Shown here: one piece after another, positions 8,187 to 17,630 of the stretch | Position numbering within the stretch: the first letter of the stretch is position 1 | How the letters are laid out: every line of letters begins with the position of its first letter | NCBI GenBank assembly: GCA_964482235.1 | Contig: CAYZWU010000001.1 | Coordinates: forward strand, 1-64,000 | Length of the DNA stretch: 64,000 nt | Source of the DNA: CAYZWU01 sp964482235 | GTDB taxonomy: Bacteria; Planctomycetota; B15-G4; CAYZWU01 | Reading direction: 5' to 3' | Position numbers and translations under genes: made by a program | The notes under the pieces: generated by a model | Database searches by the model: none | What the model saw: the letters and a program-made list of their open reading frames with translations, nothing else | What the model was told of the DNA's origin: nothing

Positions 8187-9290
8187 TCACGACGAGAGAA
8201 GCCGCTCGTAGACGCGGATCGATCCCTCCACCATCGAATCGACGCTGAAGCGCTTCTCCACCTTCTCCCTGCCTGCGGCGGCCAGGCGTTGGGCCAGGTC
8301 CGGCTCGCGCAGCATGCGGACCAGCGCCTTCGCCAGGGCTTCCGCATCCCGCGGCGGCGCGAGGAGCCCCGTGGTTTCGTGCTCGATGATCTCCGGAATG
8401 CCGCCCACCTCTGACGCGACAACCGGTTTCCGCATGGCCAGGGCGTCGAGGATCGAGGTGCAGAGCCCTTCCATCACCGAGGGCATGACGAACACGTCGA
8501 AGGCGGCCAGGCATTGCGGCACGTCGCTCCGGAATCCGGCAAAGACGATCCGTTCGCTTGCGCCGTTTTGTGCGGCGCGGGCCTTGATCTCCTCTTCCAG
8601 CTTCCCGGCGCCGACGATCACGAACCGGGCCTCGGGGATGGTCTTGGCGGCCAGGGGAACGGCGTCCACGAGATACTCGAGCCCCTTGTGCCAGGCGAAG
8701 TGGGCCACGCATCCCACGACAGGGGTCGCAGGGCCGAGGCCGAGCTCGGCACGAACGGCGTCTCCGTCTGCCTTCTCGATACCCTCGAACCGGTTGAGGT
8801 CGATCCCGCTGTGCACGGTCTCGATGTTCGAGGCTGCGATGCCGTCGTTGATCAGGACCTGGCGGATCGCCCTCGAGATGGCGATGTAGCGGTCCACGCC
8901 GAACTTGTATTTCAATCCGCTCAGGGAAAGGGCGTGGCGGTAGATGCTGAAGTCGACGCGCCTGGCGACAACGGTCCTGGCCAGGCGGCCGGGACGGGCG
9001 GCAGCCACGCCGAGCGTGTGGGCATGCGACGTGTGCATGTGAACGATGTCGATCGCTTCCTTCTTGATGATTGACCTGAGCCGCAGCACCGCCGGAACAT
9101 CCCATTCGGCCCGCATCGTCACCGGGAAGAGTCTGAGTCCCTTCTCACCGGCCCTCTTCTCGAGCTCCTTGCCCGGCTGGCAGGCGACCGCCGAATAGAA
9201 GCCTCGCTTGTGCAATCCTTCGGCGAGATAGAGGGTCTGCTGCTCTCCACCCCGCCAGGTACGTTCTGTGTTGATGTGAAGTATCTTCAT
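8187..9290 (-). CDS. Glycosyltransferase family 4
   Basis: A 367-residue GT-B glycosyltransferase. The N-terminal Rossmann domain opens MKILHINTERTWRGGEQQ, where the GG loop contacts acceptor or phosphate. The C-terminal domain has VGCVAHFAWHKGLEYLVDA, a nucleotide-binding VIVGAGKLEEE strand, and the E-x7-E segment MPSVMEGLCTSILDALAM. It transfers a sugar from a nucleotide donor in the cytoplasm, probably to lipopolysaccharide or another surface glycan. It is divergent from the second GT4 at 9389, with about 100 bases between them. Donor and acceptor are not predictable. Confidence 0.88.
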   Translation of the reverse strand: MKILHINTERTWRGGEQQTLYLAEGLHKRGFYSAVACQPGKELEKRAGEKGLRLFPVTMRAEWDVPAVLRLRSIIKKEAIDIVHMHTSHAHTLGVAAARPGRLARTVVARRVDFSIYRHALSLSGLKYKFGVDRYIAISRAIRQVLINDGIAASNIETVHSGIDLNRFEGIEKADGDAVRAELGLGPATPVVGCVAHFAWHKGLEYLVDAVPLAAKTIPEARFVIVGAGKLEEEIKARAAQNGASERIVFAGFRSDVPQCLAAFDVFVMPSVMEGLCTSILDALAMRKPVVASEVGGIPEIIEHETTGLLAPPRDAEALAKALVRMLREPDLAQRLAAAGREKVEKRFSVDSMVEGSIRVYERLLSS

Positions 9291-9388
9291 GATTGAGCGG
9301 ATTTTAACATTGTCCAGGACGGGCGGTGAATATTATAAGAAACATCTTTGACCGTTCGTGGATTCGAGACCGGAGTATCCCTCATCGG

Positions 9389-10528
9389 ATGAAAGTCGTT
9401 CATCTGTTCAGCAACTGGAAATGGACAGGTCCGGCCGAGCCGGCCCTGAATCTCTGCCTCACCTTGAATCGTCGCCATGAGACGGTTTTCATTCCCGGCG
9501 GATTCCCGCGGCCCCTCGAGGTCAACGAGATTGCCAGCTACGCAAGGGAGAGGGGGATCGAGCCCGTCGATGGCTTCCGGCTTGAAAAGCACTTTCACCC
9601 GATCCACAACGCGCGGGATATGATGAAGCTGCGCCGTTTTCTCCGGGACGGGCGTTTCGACATCGTTCATTGCCACCTGCCGAACGACCATCTCGTGGCT
9701 GCCGGTGCCGTCCTCTGGATGAAGGAGAGGCCTGCCATCGTCAGGTCCTACTACGATGTCAACGGGCCGGGGGACTCCTTTCGAGCCGGCCGGCTCCTCT
9801 CGCGCTTCACCCAAGGCGCCACGGTGATCTCGCATCACGCAGGCCGCTTCCTTGTCGGGCGGAATTCCCGTCTCGCGAAGAGGATGGCCGTCGTGCCCGG
9901 CGGCGTGGATATCGCGCGTTTCGATCCGGGAGCCGTTGACCGCGGGAAGAGCAGGAGCGCCCTCGGGCTGGGCGAGAACGATTTTGCCCTCGGGATCGTG
10001 GCGCGCATGCAGCGCCACAGGAAATTCGATCTCCTTCTCGATGCCTTTCGCAGAGCCAGGGGCGAGGAGCCCCGGTTGAGGCTCGTGATCGTGGGCCGCG
10101 GCACTCATCAGGACGAGGTGGCGAAGGAGCCGGCCCGGCGGATGGGACTCCAGGATCATGTGATCTTCACCGGATACATTCAGGGCGAGTCGTACGTCCG
10201 GACTCTGCGGGCGCTCGACAGCGCCCTTTTCCTGGTGCCCGGCAGCGACGGTTCCTGCCGGGCTGTTCGCGAGAAGATGGCCATGGGGCTCCCGGTGATC
10301 GCGTCGCGCCGGACGCCGCTCGATGAGATGGTGGACGACGGCCGCTGCGGCATCGTCGTTGATCCCATCGCGGAAGCCCTGGCTGATTCCATGGTGACGA
10401 TGGCCCGGAACGAGGAAGCCACGATCTCGATGGGACGCCGTGCCAGGGAGAAGGCCGTGGAGGAATACTCGCTCGAAACCCAGGCGGACAGAGTGGAGGA
10501 GCTCTACCGCCTCGTGCTTGACCGGTAG
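9389..10528 (+). CDS. Glycosyltransferase family 4
   Basis: A 379-residue GT-B enzyme. It has MKVVHLFSNWKWTGPAEPAL at the N-terminus, DIVHCHLPNDHLVAAGA, the donor-site strand LGIVARMQRHRKFDLLLDA and a C-terminal VPGSDGSCRAVREKMAMGLPV in place of the usual EGFG segment. I start it at ATG 9389 because MKVVHLF is the canonical opening; the frame continues upstream to a GTG at 9326. It ends 1 base before the convergent ispF. With its divergent neighbour it probably serves surface polysaccharide or lipid A-core assembly. Confidence 0.85.
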   Translation: MKVVHLFSNWKWTGPAEPALNLCLTLNRRHETVFIPGGFPRPLEVNEIASYARERGIEPVDGFRLEKHFHPIHNARDMMKLRRFLRDGRFDIVHCHLPNDHLVAAGAVLWMKERPAIVRSYYDVNGPGDSFRAGRLLSRFTQGATVISHHAGRFLVGRNSRLAKRMAVVPGGVDIARFDPGAVDRGKSRSALGLGENDFALGIVARMQRHRKFDLLLDAFRRARGEEPRLRLVIVGRGTHQDEVAKEPARRMGLQDHVIFTGYIQGESYVRTLRALDSALFLVPGSDGSCRAVREKMAMGLPVIASRRTPLDEMVDDGRCGIVVDPIAEALADSMVTMARNEEATISMGRRAREKAVEEYSLETQADRVEELYRLVLDR

Positions 10529-10529
10529 A

Positions 10530-11024
10530 TCACGATCCCTGAGCCAGCAGAGCCACGGCAGTCGCTTCCACGCCATCTTCCTGCCGGTCTCTCTTCATCC
10601 CGCTCTTCCCCTTGAGGTTGACGCAGGTCGTGTCGATGCCCACCGCCCTGGCCAGGCTGGTGCGGATCCTGGGCCGCCAGGTGGAGATCCGGGGCCGGGT
10701 GCAGACAAGAACCGCATCGATGTTGACGATGCAGAAGCCCCGCTCCCGCACCATGCGAACGACCTGCCGGGCCAGCTCGATGCTGGGTGTTTCCTTGTAT
10801 GTCTCGTCCGTGTCCGGATAGAGAGTTCCGCGATCGACCTCTCCGGCCGCTCCCAGGATCGCGTCCATCAAGGCGTGGGAGAGCACGTCTCCATCGCTGA
10901 ACCCATGGAGAGCAGAAAAACCGGGGATCTCGAGGCCTCCGAGCACCAGGATTCCCGAGTCGGAGAAGGGGTGATAATCAAAGCCGATTCCGACTCGAGG
11001 TCCGTGGAACTGAGACTGGCTCAT
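10530..11024 (-). CDS. ispF: 2-C-methyl-D-erythritol 2,4-cyclodiphosphate synthase, divergent
   Basis: A 164-residue homologue of IspF, which cyclises CDP-ME 2-phosphate to MEcPP with release of CMP in the MEP isoprenoid pathway. Expected zinc ligands are present: GFDYH (Asp and His) and the His of LSHALMD. GFSDGDVLSHALMDAILGAA and YPDTDE are family signatures. The C-terminal substrate motif, usually KATTTEKLGF or KAKTHEK, reads KGKSGMKRDRQEDG here, so the conserved Glu after the Thr stretch is absent. The enzyme may be altered, or alignment may shift the residue. A GAGGAT Shine-Dalgarno precedes the start. No ispD is adjacent. Confidence 0.82.
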   Translation of the reverse strand: MSQSQFHGPRVGIGFDYHPFSDSGILVLGGLEIPGFSALHGFSDGDVLSHALMDAILGAAGEVDRGTLYPDTDETYKETPSIELARQVVRMVRERGFCIVNIDAVLVCTRPRISTWRPRIRTSLARAVGIDTTCVNLKGKSGMKRDRQEDGVEATAVALLAQGS

Positions 11025-11214
11025 ACCCTATCCTCGCTCTTTGCGGTGGGGGCTGCTACCGCCGCGAATCTGCCGTCACATGGTCAGAAGGATCCATGGC
11101 ATTGAGCCCGCTCTTTTTGGTAGATTCCAGGCGGCTCGATACCGTGACCGGAGACGTCGGCTTCCGGTCGAATCGTGTCTCTAATCATTATCATTCCCTG
11201 TCTCTGGAGACAAT

Positions 11215-11700
11215 ATGAGAATTCTAGGAGTGGATCCAGGCACGAGGATCATCGGGTATGGAGTGATCGATGCCCTGGGCAATCGAATCGAAGCCGTGGC
11301 TTGCGGGACGATTCGACCTTCGAATAAAGCCGATATCGACGAGCGCCTTAAGGAGATCCACTGCGGGATCCGCGAAGTGATCCGGAAGACCGGTCCGGAC
11401 ATGGTTGCTGTGGAAGAGGTTTTTCATGGGCCCAACACGTTGTCGCTCATAAAGATGAGCGAGGCCAGGGGAGTGATCCTGCTGGCCGCGGCGCTCGAAG
11501 GTCTTCCAGTCAGGGGTTACGCACCCGCCATGATCAAGAAGGCGGTGACAGGGCGGGGCAATGCAGCCAAGGAGCAGGTCAAGGAAATGGTGGATGTCAT
11601 TCTGGGGGAGGCACTTCAGTTCGAGACGAGCGACGTGTCCGATGCCATGGCAGTGGCGATCTGCCAGGCACACCGGAAGTCCGAGCTAGCCGCCGATTGA
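11215..11700 (+). CDS. ruvC: Holliday junction resolvase RuvC
   Basis: A 161-residue RuvC, the endonuclease that cuts Holliday junctions as part of RuvABC. It has the RNase H-like opening ILGVDPGTRIIGYGV with the first catalytic Asp, VAVEEVF with the catalytic Glu pair, and TSDVSDAMAVAICQAH with the final Asp pair. The length is normal. TGGAGA lies before ATG 11215. No ruvA or ruvB is in the window. Confidence 0.95.
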   Translation: MRILGVDPGTRIIGYGVIDALGNRIEAVACGTIRPSNKADIDERLKEIHCGIREVIRKTGPDMVAVEEVFHGPNTLSLIKMSEARGVILLAAALEGLPVRGYAPAMIKKAVTGRGNAAKEQVKEMVDVILGEALQFETSDVSDAMAVAICQAHRKSELAAD

Positions 11701-12552
11701 GCGGCCTTTGCCTGCGCAATCGGTCCAAAAATAAAAAATCATCCGAGCCAAGGAGTTTTCGGGAAAAGGGGAAGAAGAAGAAGGAATGAGAAATTTTACG
11801 TGTTGGCACACAACCCTGGCCGGATGATCGGGATAACTTTATCATTAAAGAGCGATTCAGGAGATGTTTTAATCTTTACACCCATCTCCTAAAAACATTA
11901 TAGCCACGCCCCTGATCGGAGTAAAGGGTTTTGCCCGGCTTTCCTGATTTTCAGGCCAATAATTTTAGGTATCAATGCTTAGTGCCCGCCGTGAGTCCGT
12001 TCTCCTTCCGGTTTTGTCGGGATTCATGTTGTCCCGGTTTTTTTCCTGAACGCCGATCTGGCCAAGGCGAGATGGCTGTTTCATGTCCCGGGTTTCCGCT
12101 ATCCTTCTAGTTCATCTCAATACAAGTATTTATATCAATACTTCTATCCCGTCTGGTAGAGGATCGGCGTGAGCAGAAATCTGTCCGTTAGCGCGGTTGC
12201 TCTGGCTTTTCAATTGCCCACGCTGCTTCGGAGCGGATCAAAGGGCGAGAATCAGCACAGGTGCCGGGATTTCATTCCTTCCTGCAGGGGGGGGATTTTT
12301 CCGCAAAAACTACGCAATGCCCCCTAGCGACAAGAGGGCTGCCCTGGCCATGGGCTCCAAAATCGGCGAGGGCGCATCGATCGCCCTGTCCGTCCTGTCC
12401 TTTTCCCACAACTTATCGCTGTAAATCTGCTGCATTCCCTGAACAGGAAAGGCCGTCCTGCCCGATTACGAGAAAAAATCAATAATCAATCATATCTGTT
12501 AAAGCTGGTAAGTGATGGGGTCGAATAGACGGTAGGGAAAGGGATAGAGGAC
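11701..12552. other. Long intergenic region with inverted repeats
   Basis: About 850 bases carry no credible gene; the one open frame (12197-12424) lacks a Shine-Dalgarno and any domain. It holds two short perfect inverted repeats: AGGAGATG/CATCTCCT (11859-11866 and 11883-11890, 16-base loop) and AAGTATT/AATACTT (12124-12130 and 12137-12143, 6-base loop). These may be transcript ends or operators. I match it to no riboswitch class. Confidence 0.5.
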
Positions 12553-15189
12553 ATGCACAAGAATCATCTCAACAGATATTCCGGTTACGTTTTTGTATTT
12601 TCTGCTGTAATCGCCTTATTCGTAGGCGGTTGTGGTGGCGGTGGTGGAGGAGGCGGAGCATCTGCGAACCTGCGCGCCGCATCGGGTGCTTCGGTAGCCT
12701 TCGGCGATCTCTCCGGAGACACGGATCCCGACGCTGACGGGACGATCATCGTCGAATATATACTGTATTCCGCCGTTGCCGGGCGCTTGAACATCGCTAT
12801 CGAATTCTCCGTCGATGGGGGCGAGGTCTACCAGACCTGCACGGAGGATATCTCCGAGCTCTTGGGCGGGTCGCCGAACCCAACGGAGGGGCTCAACGGG
12901 CTTGCCGCTTCTCCTTCGGGAGAGATCCATTACTTTTCCTGGGATTCCGACGCGCCTTCGAACATTCCGGGGCAGAACCTCAACGGGGTGAAGCTGCGCA
13001 TCACAATCGCCGGTGGGGATTCGTTCCCTTCGCCCTACTTCACCGTATTGAACGACCGTGGAGACCTGACGCCTCCCCAGCTGGCCGACTTCACTGCCGT
13101 GGCTGTCGAGAACGGCCTGAACGACATTCTGACCATGGTCTTCAACGAGCCGATCATGCAGGTCGACGGCGAGAATCTCGCCAACTTCGCCCTGGAGCAG
13201 CCTCTCGGTCAGCAGCTCGTTCTGCCGGCCGAGACTTCGATCAGCTACGATCCCGTGACCATGACCACCACGATCGTCTGCGACCAGAGCGGCGCACCCG
13301 ATCTCAGGTACGGCGTCCCGGCTCAGATCACGGTCTCCGGAGTGCGGGATCTGAACGGCAACGTGATCGATTCGCCTGGCGACGGTGTGGCCGTGGTCGC
13401 CGTGGGGGGGGACGGCGCCCTTCTGCCCGACGACAAGCCCGATCTCGTGGCCGCCTTCTATCATGGCACCGGGGCTCCGCAGGCCGGCGAGACGCTCGCT
13501 CTCCTCTTCAACGAGGATGTCGATCTGGAAAGCGGCCCCATCTTCAATGCCAGCGATGTGGAGTTCTGGACGCCCGGCGAGACGATCGGGACGAACGGCT
13601 CCATTTCCATCTCGGTATCCGTGGAGAATCCGAGGATCCTCGAGATCGAGCTGGGGCAGAATCCGGTGTTCACCACCGGTTCCTCCAGGATCAACATCCC
13701 GGCCGCAAACGACGCGATCATCGACCTGGCCGGAAACAAGCCCTATCTTCCTGCTTCGCCCGGTGTAGACGACTACGTCGTGATCGCGAGGCTGGAGTCC
13801 GATGATCCGATCATCGATCTGCTCACGGTCTGCGGAATCCCGGCGATCCTGAACGGGCAGGGCGCTGCCGGCGGGACCATCTGGACTCCGGTAACGGCTT
13901 TCGAGATCGATCTGCAGTATCACGACGTCGGCGGATCCGGCGTGAATCCCCAGTCGATGGAGATCCGCAGCTCCGTGGCCGTTTCCTATGACGGAGGTAC
14001 CGTTGCCGCCGGCGACGACCTGGTCCCCTATCTCGTACTCAACGACGCCGACGATGCGAGCGCCTCGTACTCCGTCCCGGAGACGATGACCTTTCCCACC
14101 GGCGCCGTCACTTTGACCGCCGCGGTGGACGATTTCATCGGCAACAGCTCGGCGGAAGTGAGCTACTCCTTCGAGGCGATCGTTCCGACGAACGGGCAGA
14201 GACCCTTCGAGACGACGGTCAATCCGAGCCAGGTCTGGAAGCTGATCTACGGCAGGGACCTCTACACCATCTCGGCCACAGGAACGTACAACATCCTGGT
14301 GACGGCCACCATGGTCTCGAACGGTGTATCCGACTTCGACGAGGACCTTCTGCTCTTCGGTCTCAACTGCGAAAGTCCCATCCCCGTGACAGGGACAGCC
14401 TACGACTCGAACGAATTCATCCGGTCGCTGGTGATCGACGGCGTGGAAACGGAGCTGAGCGACGTGATCTTCGCAGGGGCGAACATGGAGTTCACCCACG
14501 CCGAAGGGGCATACTTTCCCGGGAACTCTCCCCAGGTCTGGTACGGCTCCCACACCGAGTCGCTGATCTCCATCGGCGGGGACAGCGATATCATGGCTCT
14601 GGGGTGCGCCTTCATCGATCGTGGCAACAGGTGCCAGGACAACGACGTGCTCCACAAGGGATCGTATCCCTACAATCCCGGCACCAATCTCGGAATCTTC
14701 ACCACGAGGATCTTCATCTTCGAGGTGAACCAGTCCCAGTACAGCCTCTTCCGCCTCACCTATGACGATTTCATTTCCGGACGCGGCACGCCGGTGGGCG
14801 AAGGAGGAGATGACCAGGATATCCTGATGGATATCGCAGGGACCGGTCCCCAGGTGGGCGGCGCCCTGGCTGTCCGGCGCGACGCGATCCTGGATGCCGT
14901 GGACAAGCTCAGCCGGTACATCGCCGTGGTCTCGGCTCACGAGATGGGGCACTCGACCGGTCTTGCCGTCAACAATGCGCCGCCTGACGGGCTGCACGGA
15001 GGGAATCCGTCGCACTTCCCGGGATCGGACAGCAATCACATCAGCCTGACGAGCACCTCGCTCTTCTCGCTGCCGGACATGAATATCATGCGGCCCACGA
15101 CGTGCTTCTGGTACGCCAATGCGGCGGGGACTCGATTCAACAACCTGAACAAGGCGTACCTGGAAGAGAAGGCCTTCTACAATCCCTGA
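12553..15189 (+). CDS. Large lipoprotein with HExxHxxG metalloprotease motif
   Basis: An 878-residue exported protein. The signal sequence ends ALFVGGC, a lipobox-like site followed by a run of eight glycines, so the mature protein is probably lipid-anchored. The middle (about residues 170-560) contains repeated Ig-like segments such as LTPPQLADFTAVAVENG and DIAGNK-type turns resembling bacterial Ig-like domains. Near the C-terminus (about 790-805) HEMGHSTGL gives the zinc-protease motif HExxHxxG, followed by HFPGSDSNHISL and an IMRP methionine segment, as in metzincins. A secreted peptidase is a reasonable inference; the substrate is unknown. The reverse strand is also open over nearly this whole span, a codon-usage artefact. 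Confidence 0.7.
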   Translation: MHKNHLNRYSGYVFVFSAVIALFVGGCGGGGGGGGASANLRAASGASVAFGDLSGDTDPDADGTIIVEYILYSAVAGRLNIAIEFSVDGGEVYQTCTEDISELLGGSPNPTEGLNGLAASPSGEIHYFSWDSDAPSNIPGQNLNGVKLRITIAGGDSFPSPYFTVLNDRGDLTPPQLADFTAVAVENGLNDILTMVFNEPIMQVDGENLANFALEQPLGQQLVLPAETSISYDPVTMTTTIVCDQSGAPDLRYGVPAQITVSGVRDLNGNVIDSPGDGVAVVAVGGDGALLPDDKPDLVAAFYHGTGAPQAGETLALLFNEDVDLESGPIFNASDVEFWTPGETIGTNGSISISVSVENPRILEIELGQNPVFTTGSSRINIPAANDAIIDLAGNKPYLPASPGVDDYVVIARLESDDPIIDLLTVCGIPAILNGQGAAGGTIWTPVTAFEIDLQYHDVGGSGVNPQSMEIRSSVAVSYDGGTVAAGDDLVPYLVLNDADDASASYSVPETMTFPTGAVTLTAAVDDFIGNSSAEVSYSFEAIVPTNGQRPFETTVNPSQVWKLIYGRDLYTISATGTYNILVTATMVSNGVSDFDEDLLLFGLNCESPIPVTGTAYDSNEFIRSLVIDGVETELSDVIFAGANMEFTHAEGAYFPGNSPQVWYGSHTESLISIGGDSDIMALGCAFIDRGNRCQDNDVLHKGSYPYNPGTNLGIFTTRIFIFEVNQSQYSLFRLTYDDFISGRGTPVGEGGDDQDILMDIAGTGPQVGGALAVRRDAILDAVDKLSRYIAVVSAHEMGHSTGLAVNNAPPDGLHGGNPSHFPGSDSNHISLTSTSLFSLPDMNIMRPTTCFWYANAAGTRFNNLNKAYLEEKAFYNP

Positions 15190-15218
15190 GCCGAGGGGGA
15201 AATGGGGAAAAGGGGAAA

Positions 15219-16352
15219 ATGAAGCAGATAGTCGTCTTGACCTTTGTTCTGATGCTGGCCGGATCGGCCGCATCCGCCAACTCGATAGGCTTCAATCTCG
15301 AGGGCGCCGATCTCGTCGTGGCCGGAACGGTGACCGGGGACGGGCAGGAGAGCGATCGATACGCCTTTCACCGAGTCGCCGGGATCGAGCTGATCAAGGG
15401 AACGCTGCCTGAAGGAGCGGTGAGGCTCGTCTGTCCCAGAAACATCTGCTATCACGTTCACGTTGCCGCAAACCAGCCCACGCTCCTTTTCCTGAAGCGG
15501 ATGGATGCCGCCGCCGTCGGAGGAGAGAGGGGAGGGTCGGTCTACATCGCTCTGGCCTCGCCGATGAGCGCCGTGCCCCTCGAAGGGGACGAGGGAGACC
15601 TGATCCTCGAGACGGTCCGGGCCCAGGCCGCTGCAGGATCCGATCCTGTCAAGAGAGCCGATGCCGTGGCCCTCGGTCTCTTTGCCGGCCTCGAACCGAA
15701 CCGAAGCACTCTTCTGCACAGCGCACTTGTCGACGCTGTCCGCACGCCCGGCGCCTTCGATCGCCTCGACGCTCTCGACAGGAGTCGTCTCCTCCATCGT
15801 TATCGCGACACACGACCGGGAACGCTTCTGCAGCAGACTCTTCTCGATGCTCTCGGATGCGTTCAGCCCGACGGCATGACCGACGAGCTGATCCGCACCG
15901 TCCGCGGTCCGGCCGGAGGCTTTCATCGCGAGCAGATCGCCGCCATCCTGGCAGCAACGGGCGATGAATCCACTCCCCGCACCCTGGTGGACGATTTCGC
16001 CGGCCTGGGCAAGGCATCGCGCTCCAACGTCCTTCATGTCCTCGGGAGCATGGGACGGGGCAGGGGCGTCGCGGCGATCCGGAGCGTCATGTGGTGCCGG
16101 AAGGAGGGCGTGCTCGACCAGGCGATCAGGTCGCTCATCCTGGACAGGACACAGGGTGCCGTGGACGGGCTTGCCGATGTGATCCGGAGCGGCGAAAGGA
16201 CACAAGCCCTCTCGGCCGTGGCCGCCCTGGCCTCGATCAACACGGAGCTTTCAAGGAAAGTGCTCAACGATGTGCGCCGCGACGAATCGCTGGACATGGA
16301 GCTGCGGCGGAACGCGGCTCTATTCCTGAGCAGCCTGACCAGGAAACGATAG
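15219..16352 (+). CDS. Secreted protein with HEAT-like helical repeats
   Basis: A 377-residue protein with a signal peptide (MKQIVVLTFVLMLAGSAASA), an N-terminal beta-rich domain containing DLVVAGTVTG and a C-terminal half of repeated amphipathic helices ending each unit in Ala-rich turns, HEAT-like. I start it at ATG 15219; the frame is open further upstream, but that part overlaps the preceding gene. It follows the metalloprotease-like lipoprotein after 29 bases, probably in one transcript. I cannot name a family; a role in an envelope complex is only a guess. Confidence 0.6.
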   Translation: MKQIVVLTFVLMLAGSAASANSIGFNLEGADLVVAGTVTGDGQESDRYAFHRVAGIELIKGTLPEGAVRLVCPRNICYHVHVAANQPTLLFLKRMDAAAVGGERGGSVYIALASPMSAVPLEGDEGDLILETVRAQAAAGSDPVKRADAVALGLFAGLEPNRSTLLHSALVDAVRTPGAFDRLDALDRSRLLHRYRDTRPGTLLQQTLLDALGCVQPDGMTDELIRTVRGPAGGFHREQIAAILAATGDESTPRTLVDDFAGLGKASRSNVLHVLGSMGRGRGVAAIRSVMWCRKEGVLDQAIRSLILDRTQGAVDGLADVIRSGERTQALSAVAALASINTELSRKVLNDVRRDESLDMELRRNAALFLSSLTRKR

Positions 16353-16382
16353 CGCAAGCGTCAAACCTGGAAGGTCTTCGGA

Positions 16383-17606
16383 TCAGAGGATCTCCGGAGC
16401 TCCCAGCTCCTCCAGCCTCGCAGTCACGATCTCGGGGGGGGGATTAGCCAGCATCTCGGTCCACGCCTTTCCGTCGAGGCGCTCGACGAGATTCATGACC
16501 GAAGCGCCCGGCGTGTCCGGAGGTAGATGGCGGCGGCGGAAGGCAGCCACCGCCCGGAGCATGTCCAGGTGGACGTCCTGGTCGGCCGTGGCTGATTCGG
16601 CTTCCGAATCGATCCAGCAGATCCCGCATTTCTTCACTCTCAGGTGATTGAGGTGGGCCAGGAGAAGAAGCTCCAGATCCACGGCAAACCCCGTTTCCCT
16701 GGCCGCGTCGAGCACAGGGCCGGCGTGCCTCGCCCGGAATGCCTTGAACGATGCCTGGGAGTCGATGATCCCCGTGATCTGCGGCAGCATCCTTTTCCAG
16801 AGGTGGATGAAGATTCGACCGCGGCTGTCGCGCGCCTTCGACTTGATCTGCACGGAGTTCCACTCGCGCCTCGAGCCGGCCATCATGTCGGCCGTGCCGG
16901 ACACGAGGGGCTCGATCAGCAACCCGACCTGGCCGAGATGAGTCGACATGTCGGCGTCCGTGTAGAGGAGCACGTCGTCCTCGCCCGAATCGTTGAGCGC
17001 CATCCTGAGGCCGAACAGGATGCTGCCGCCCTTGCGGCTGGTCGAGGCGTCGTCGATTCCCTTCGCCTCCGGCAGGCCGCGCCGTACCGCCTCGTCCAGA
17101 AAGAGCACGGAGACCTTGCCCGAATCCAGCCGGTCCGGGAACGATCGGGACAGCTGTTCGACGGCGAACCGGCCGCTGCCTTCGGGACAGCCGTCGTCCA
17201 CCGCCGTCAAGCTCCAGTCCGCCGGACTCCGAGCGAAGATATGGTCGAGCTGCCGGATCTTGCCAGCGAGCAGATCCTCCCCGTTGGGATGGCTCTCAGG
17301 CTGCAGCAGCCTGTTCTTCTCGCGAAACATGGGAAAGATGATGCGCAGCGTCAGGGAGGAGGGAAAGGTCTTCGCAGACACGAGGGAGCGGGCCATCTTC
17401 ACGGCCAGGACAGGCCCGGGCTGGGGTGCGGCGCTCCGGTCCAGCACCTCCCGCTCCGCTGTCACGAGGTCCGATTCGACGGGATCGAGATCGGCGATGC
17501 TGCGCGAAACAGTGCGGAGCATCTCCTCGTCGCGGCGCCCTCCGAGTACGGGGACGGCCGGCAGATCGGCCAGCGCATCGAGGATCTGATTCACGTTCGA
17601 GCTCAT
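16383..17606 (-). CDS. Glycosyltransferase family 2-like protein
   Basis: A 407-residue protein with a central GT-A core: LRIIFPMFREKNRL opens it, SLTAVDDGCPEGSG is the nucleotide-sugar Asp motif, and VLLYTDADMSTHLGQ carries the metal-binding DAD. SQASFKAFRA with a later acidic segment matches the acceptor half. A 75-residue N-terminal extension precedes the core. It is the last gene of the reverse operon from 20287, 24 bases after the previous gene, with an AGGAG Shine-Dalgarno. Donor and acceptor are unknown. Confidence 0.7.
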   Translation of the reverse strand: MSSNVNQILDALADLPAVPVLGGRRDEEMLRTVSRSIADLDPVESDLVTAEREVLDRSAAPQPGPVLAVKMARSLVSAKTFPSSLTLRIIFPMFREKNRLLQPESHPNGEDLLAGKIRQLDHIFARSPADWSLTAVDDGCPEGSGRFAVEQLSRSFPDRLDSGKVSVLFLDEAVRRGLPEAKGIDDASTSRKGGSILFGLRMALNDSGEDDVLLYTDADMSTHLGQVGLLIEPLVSGTADMMAGSRREWNSVQIKSKARDSRGRIFIHLWKRMLPQITGIIDSQASFKAFRARHAGPVLDAARETGFAVDLELLLLAHLNHLRVKKCGICWIDSEAESATADQDVHLDMLRAVAAFRRRHLPPDTPGASVMNLVERLDGKAWTEMLANPPPEIVTARLEELGAPEIL

Positions 17607-17630
17607 GGGGCGATACTCCTGTCCGCCGGT

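Noticed and set aside
15102..15218. Upstream extension of the HEAT-like gene
   Set aside because: It overlaps the preceding gene and lacks a signal peptide; ATG 15219 begins a clear signal sequence.
12616..15273. Long reverse-strand open frame (885 codons)
   Set aside because: It mirrors the forward lipoprotein gene. It has no ribosome binding site, signal or domain, and the GC-rich codon pattern explains it.
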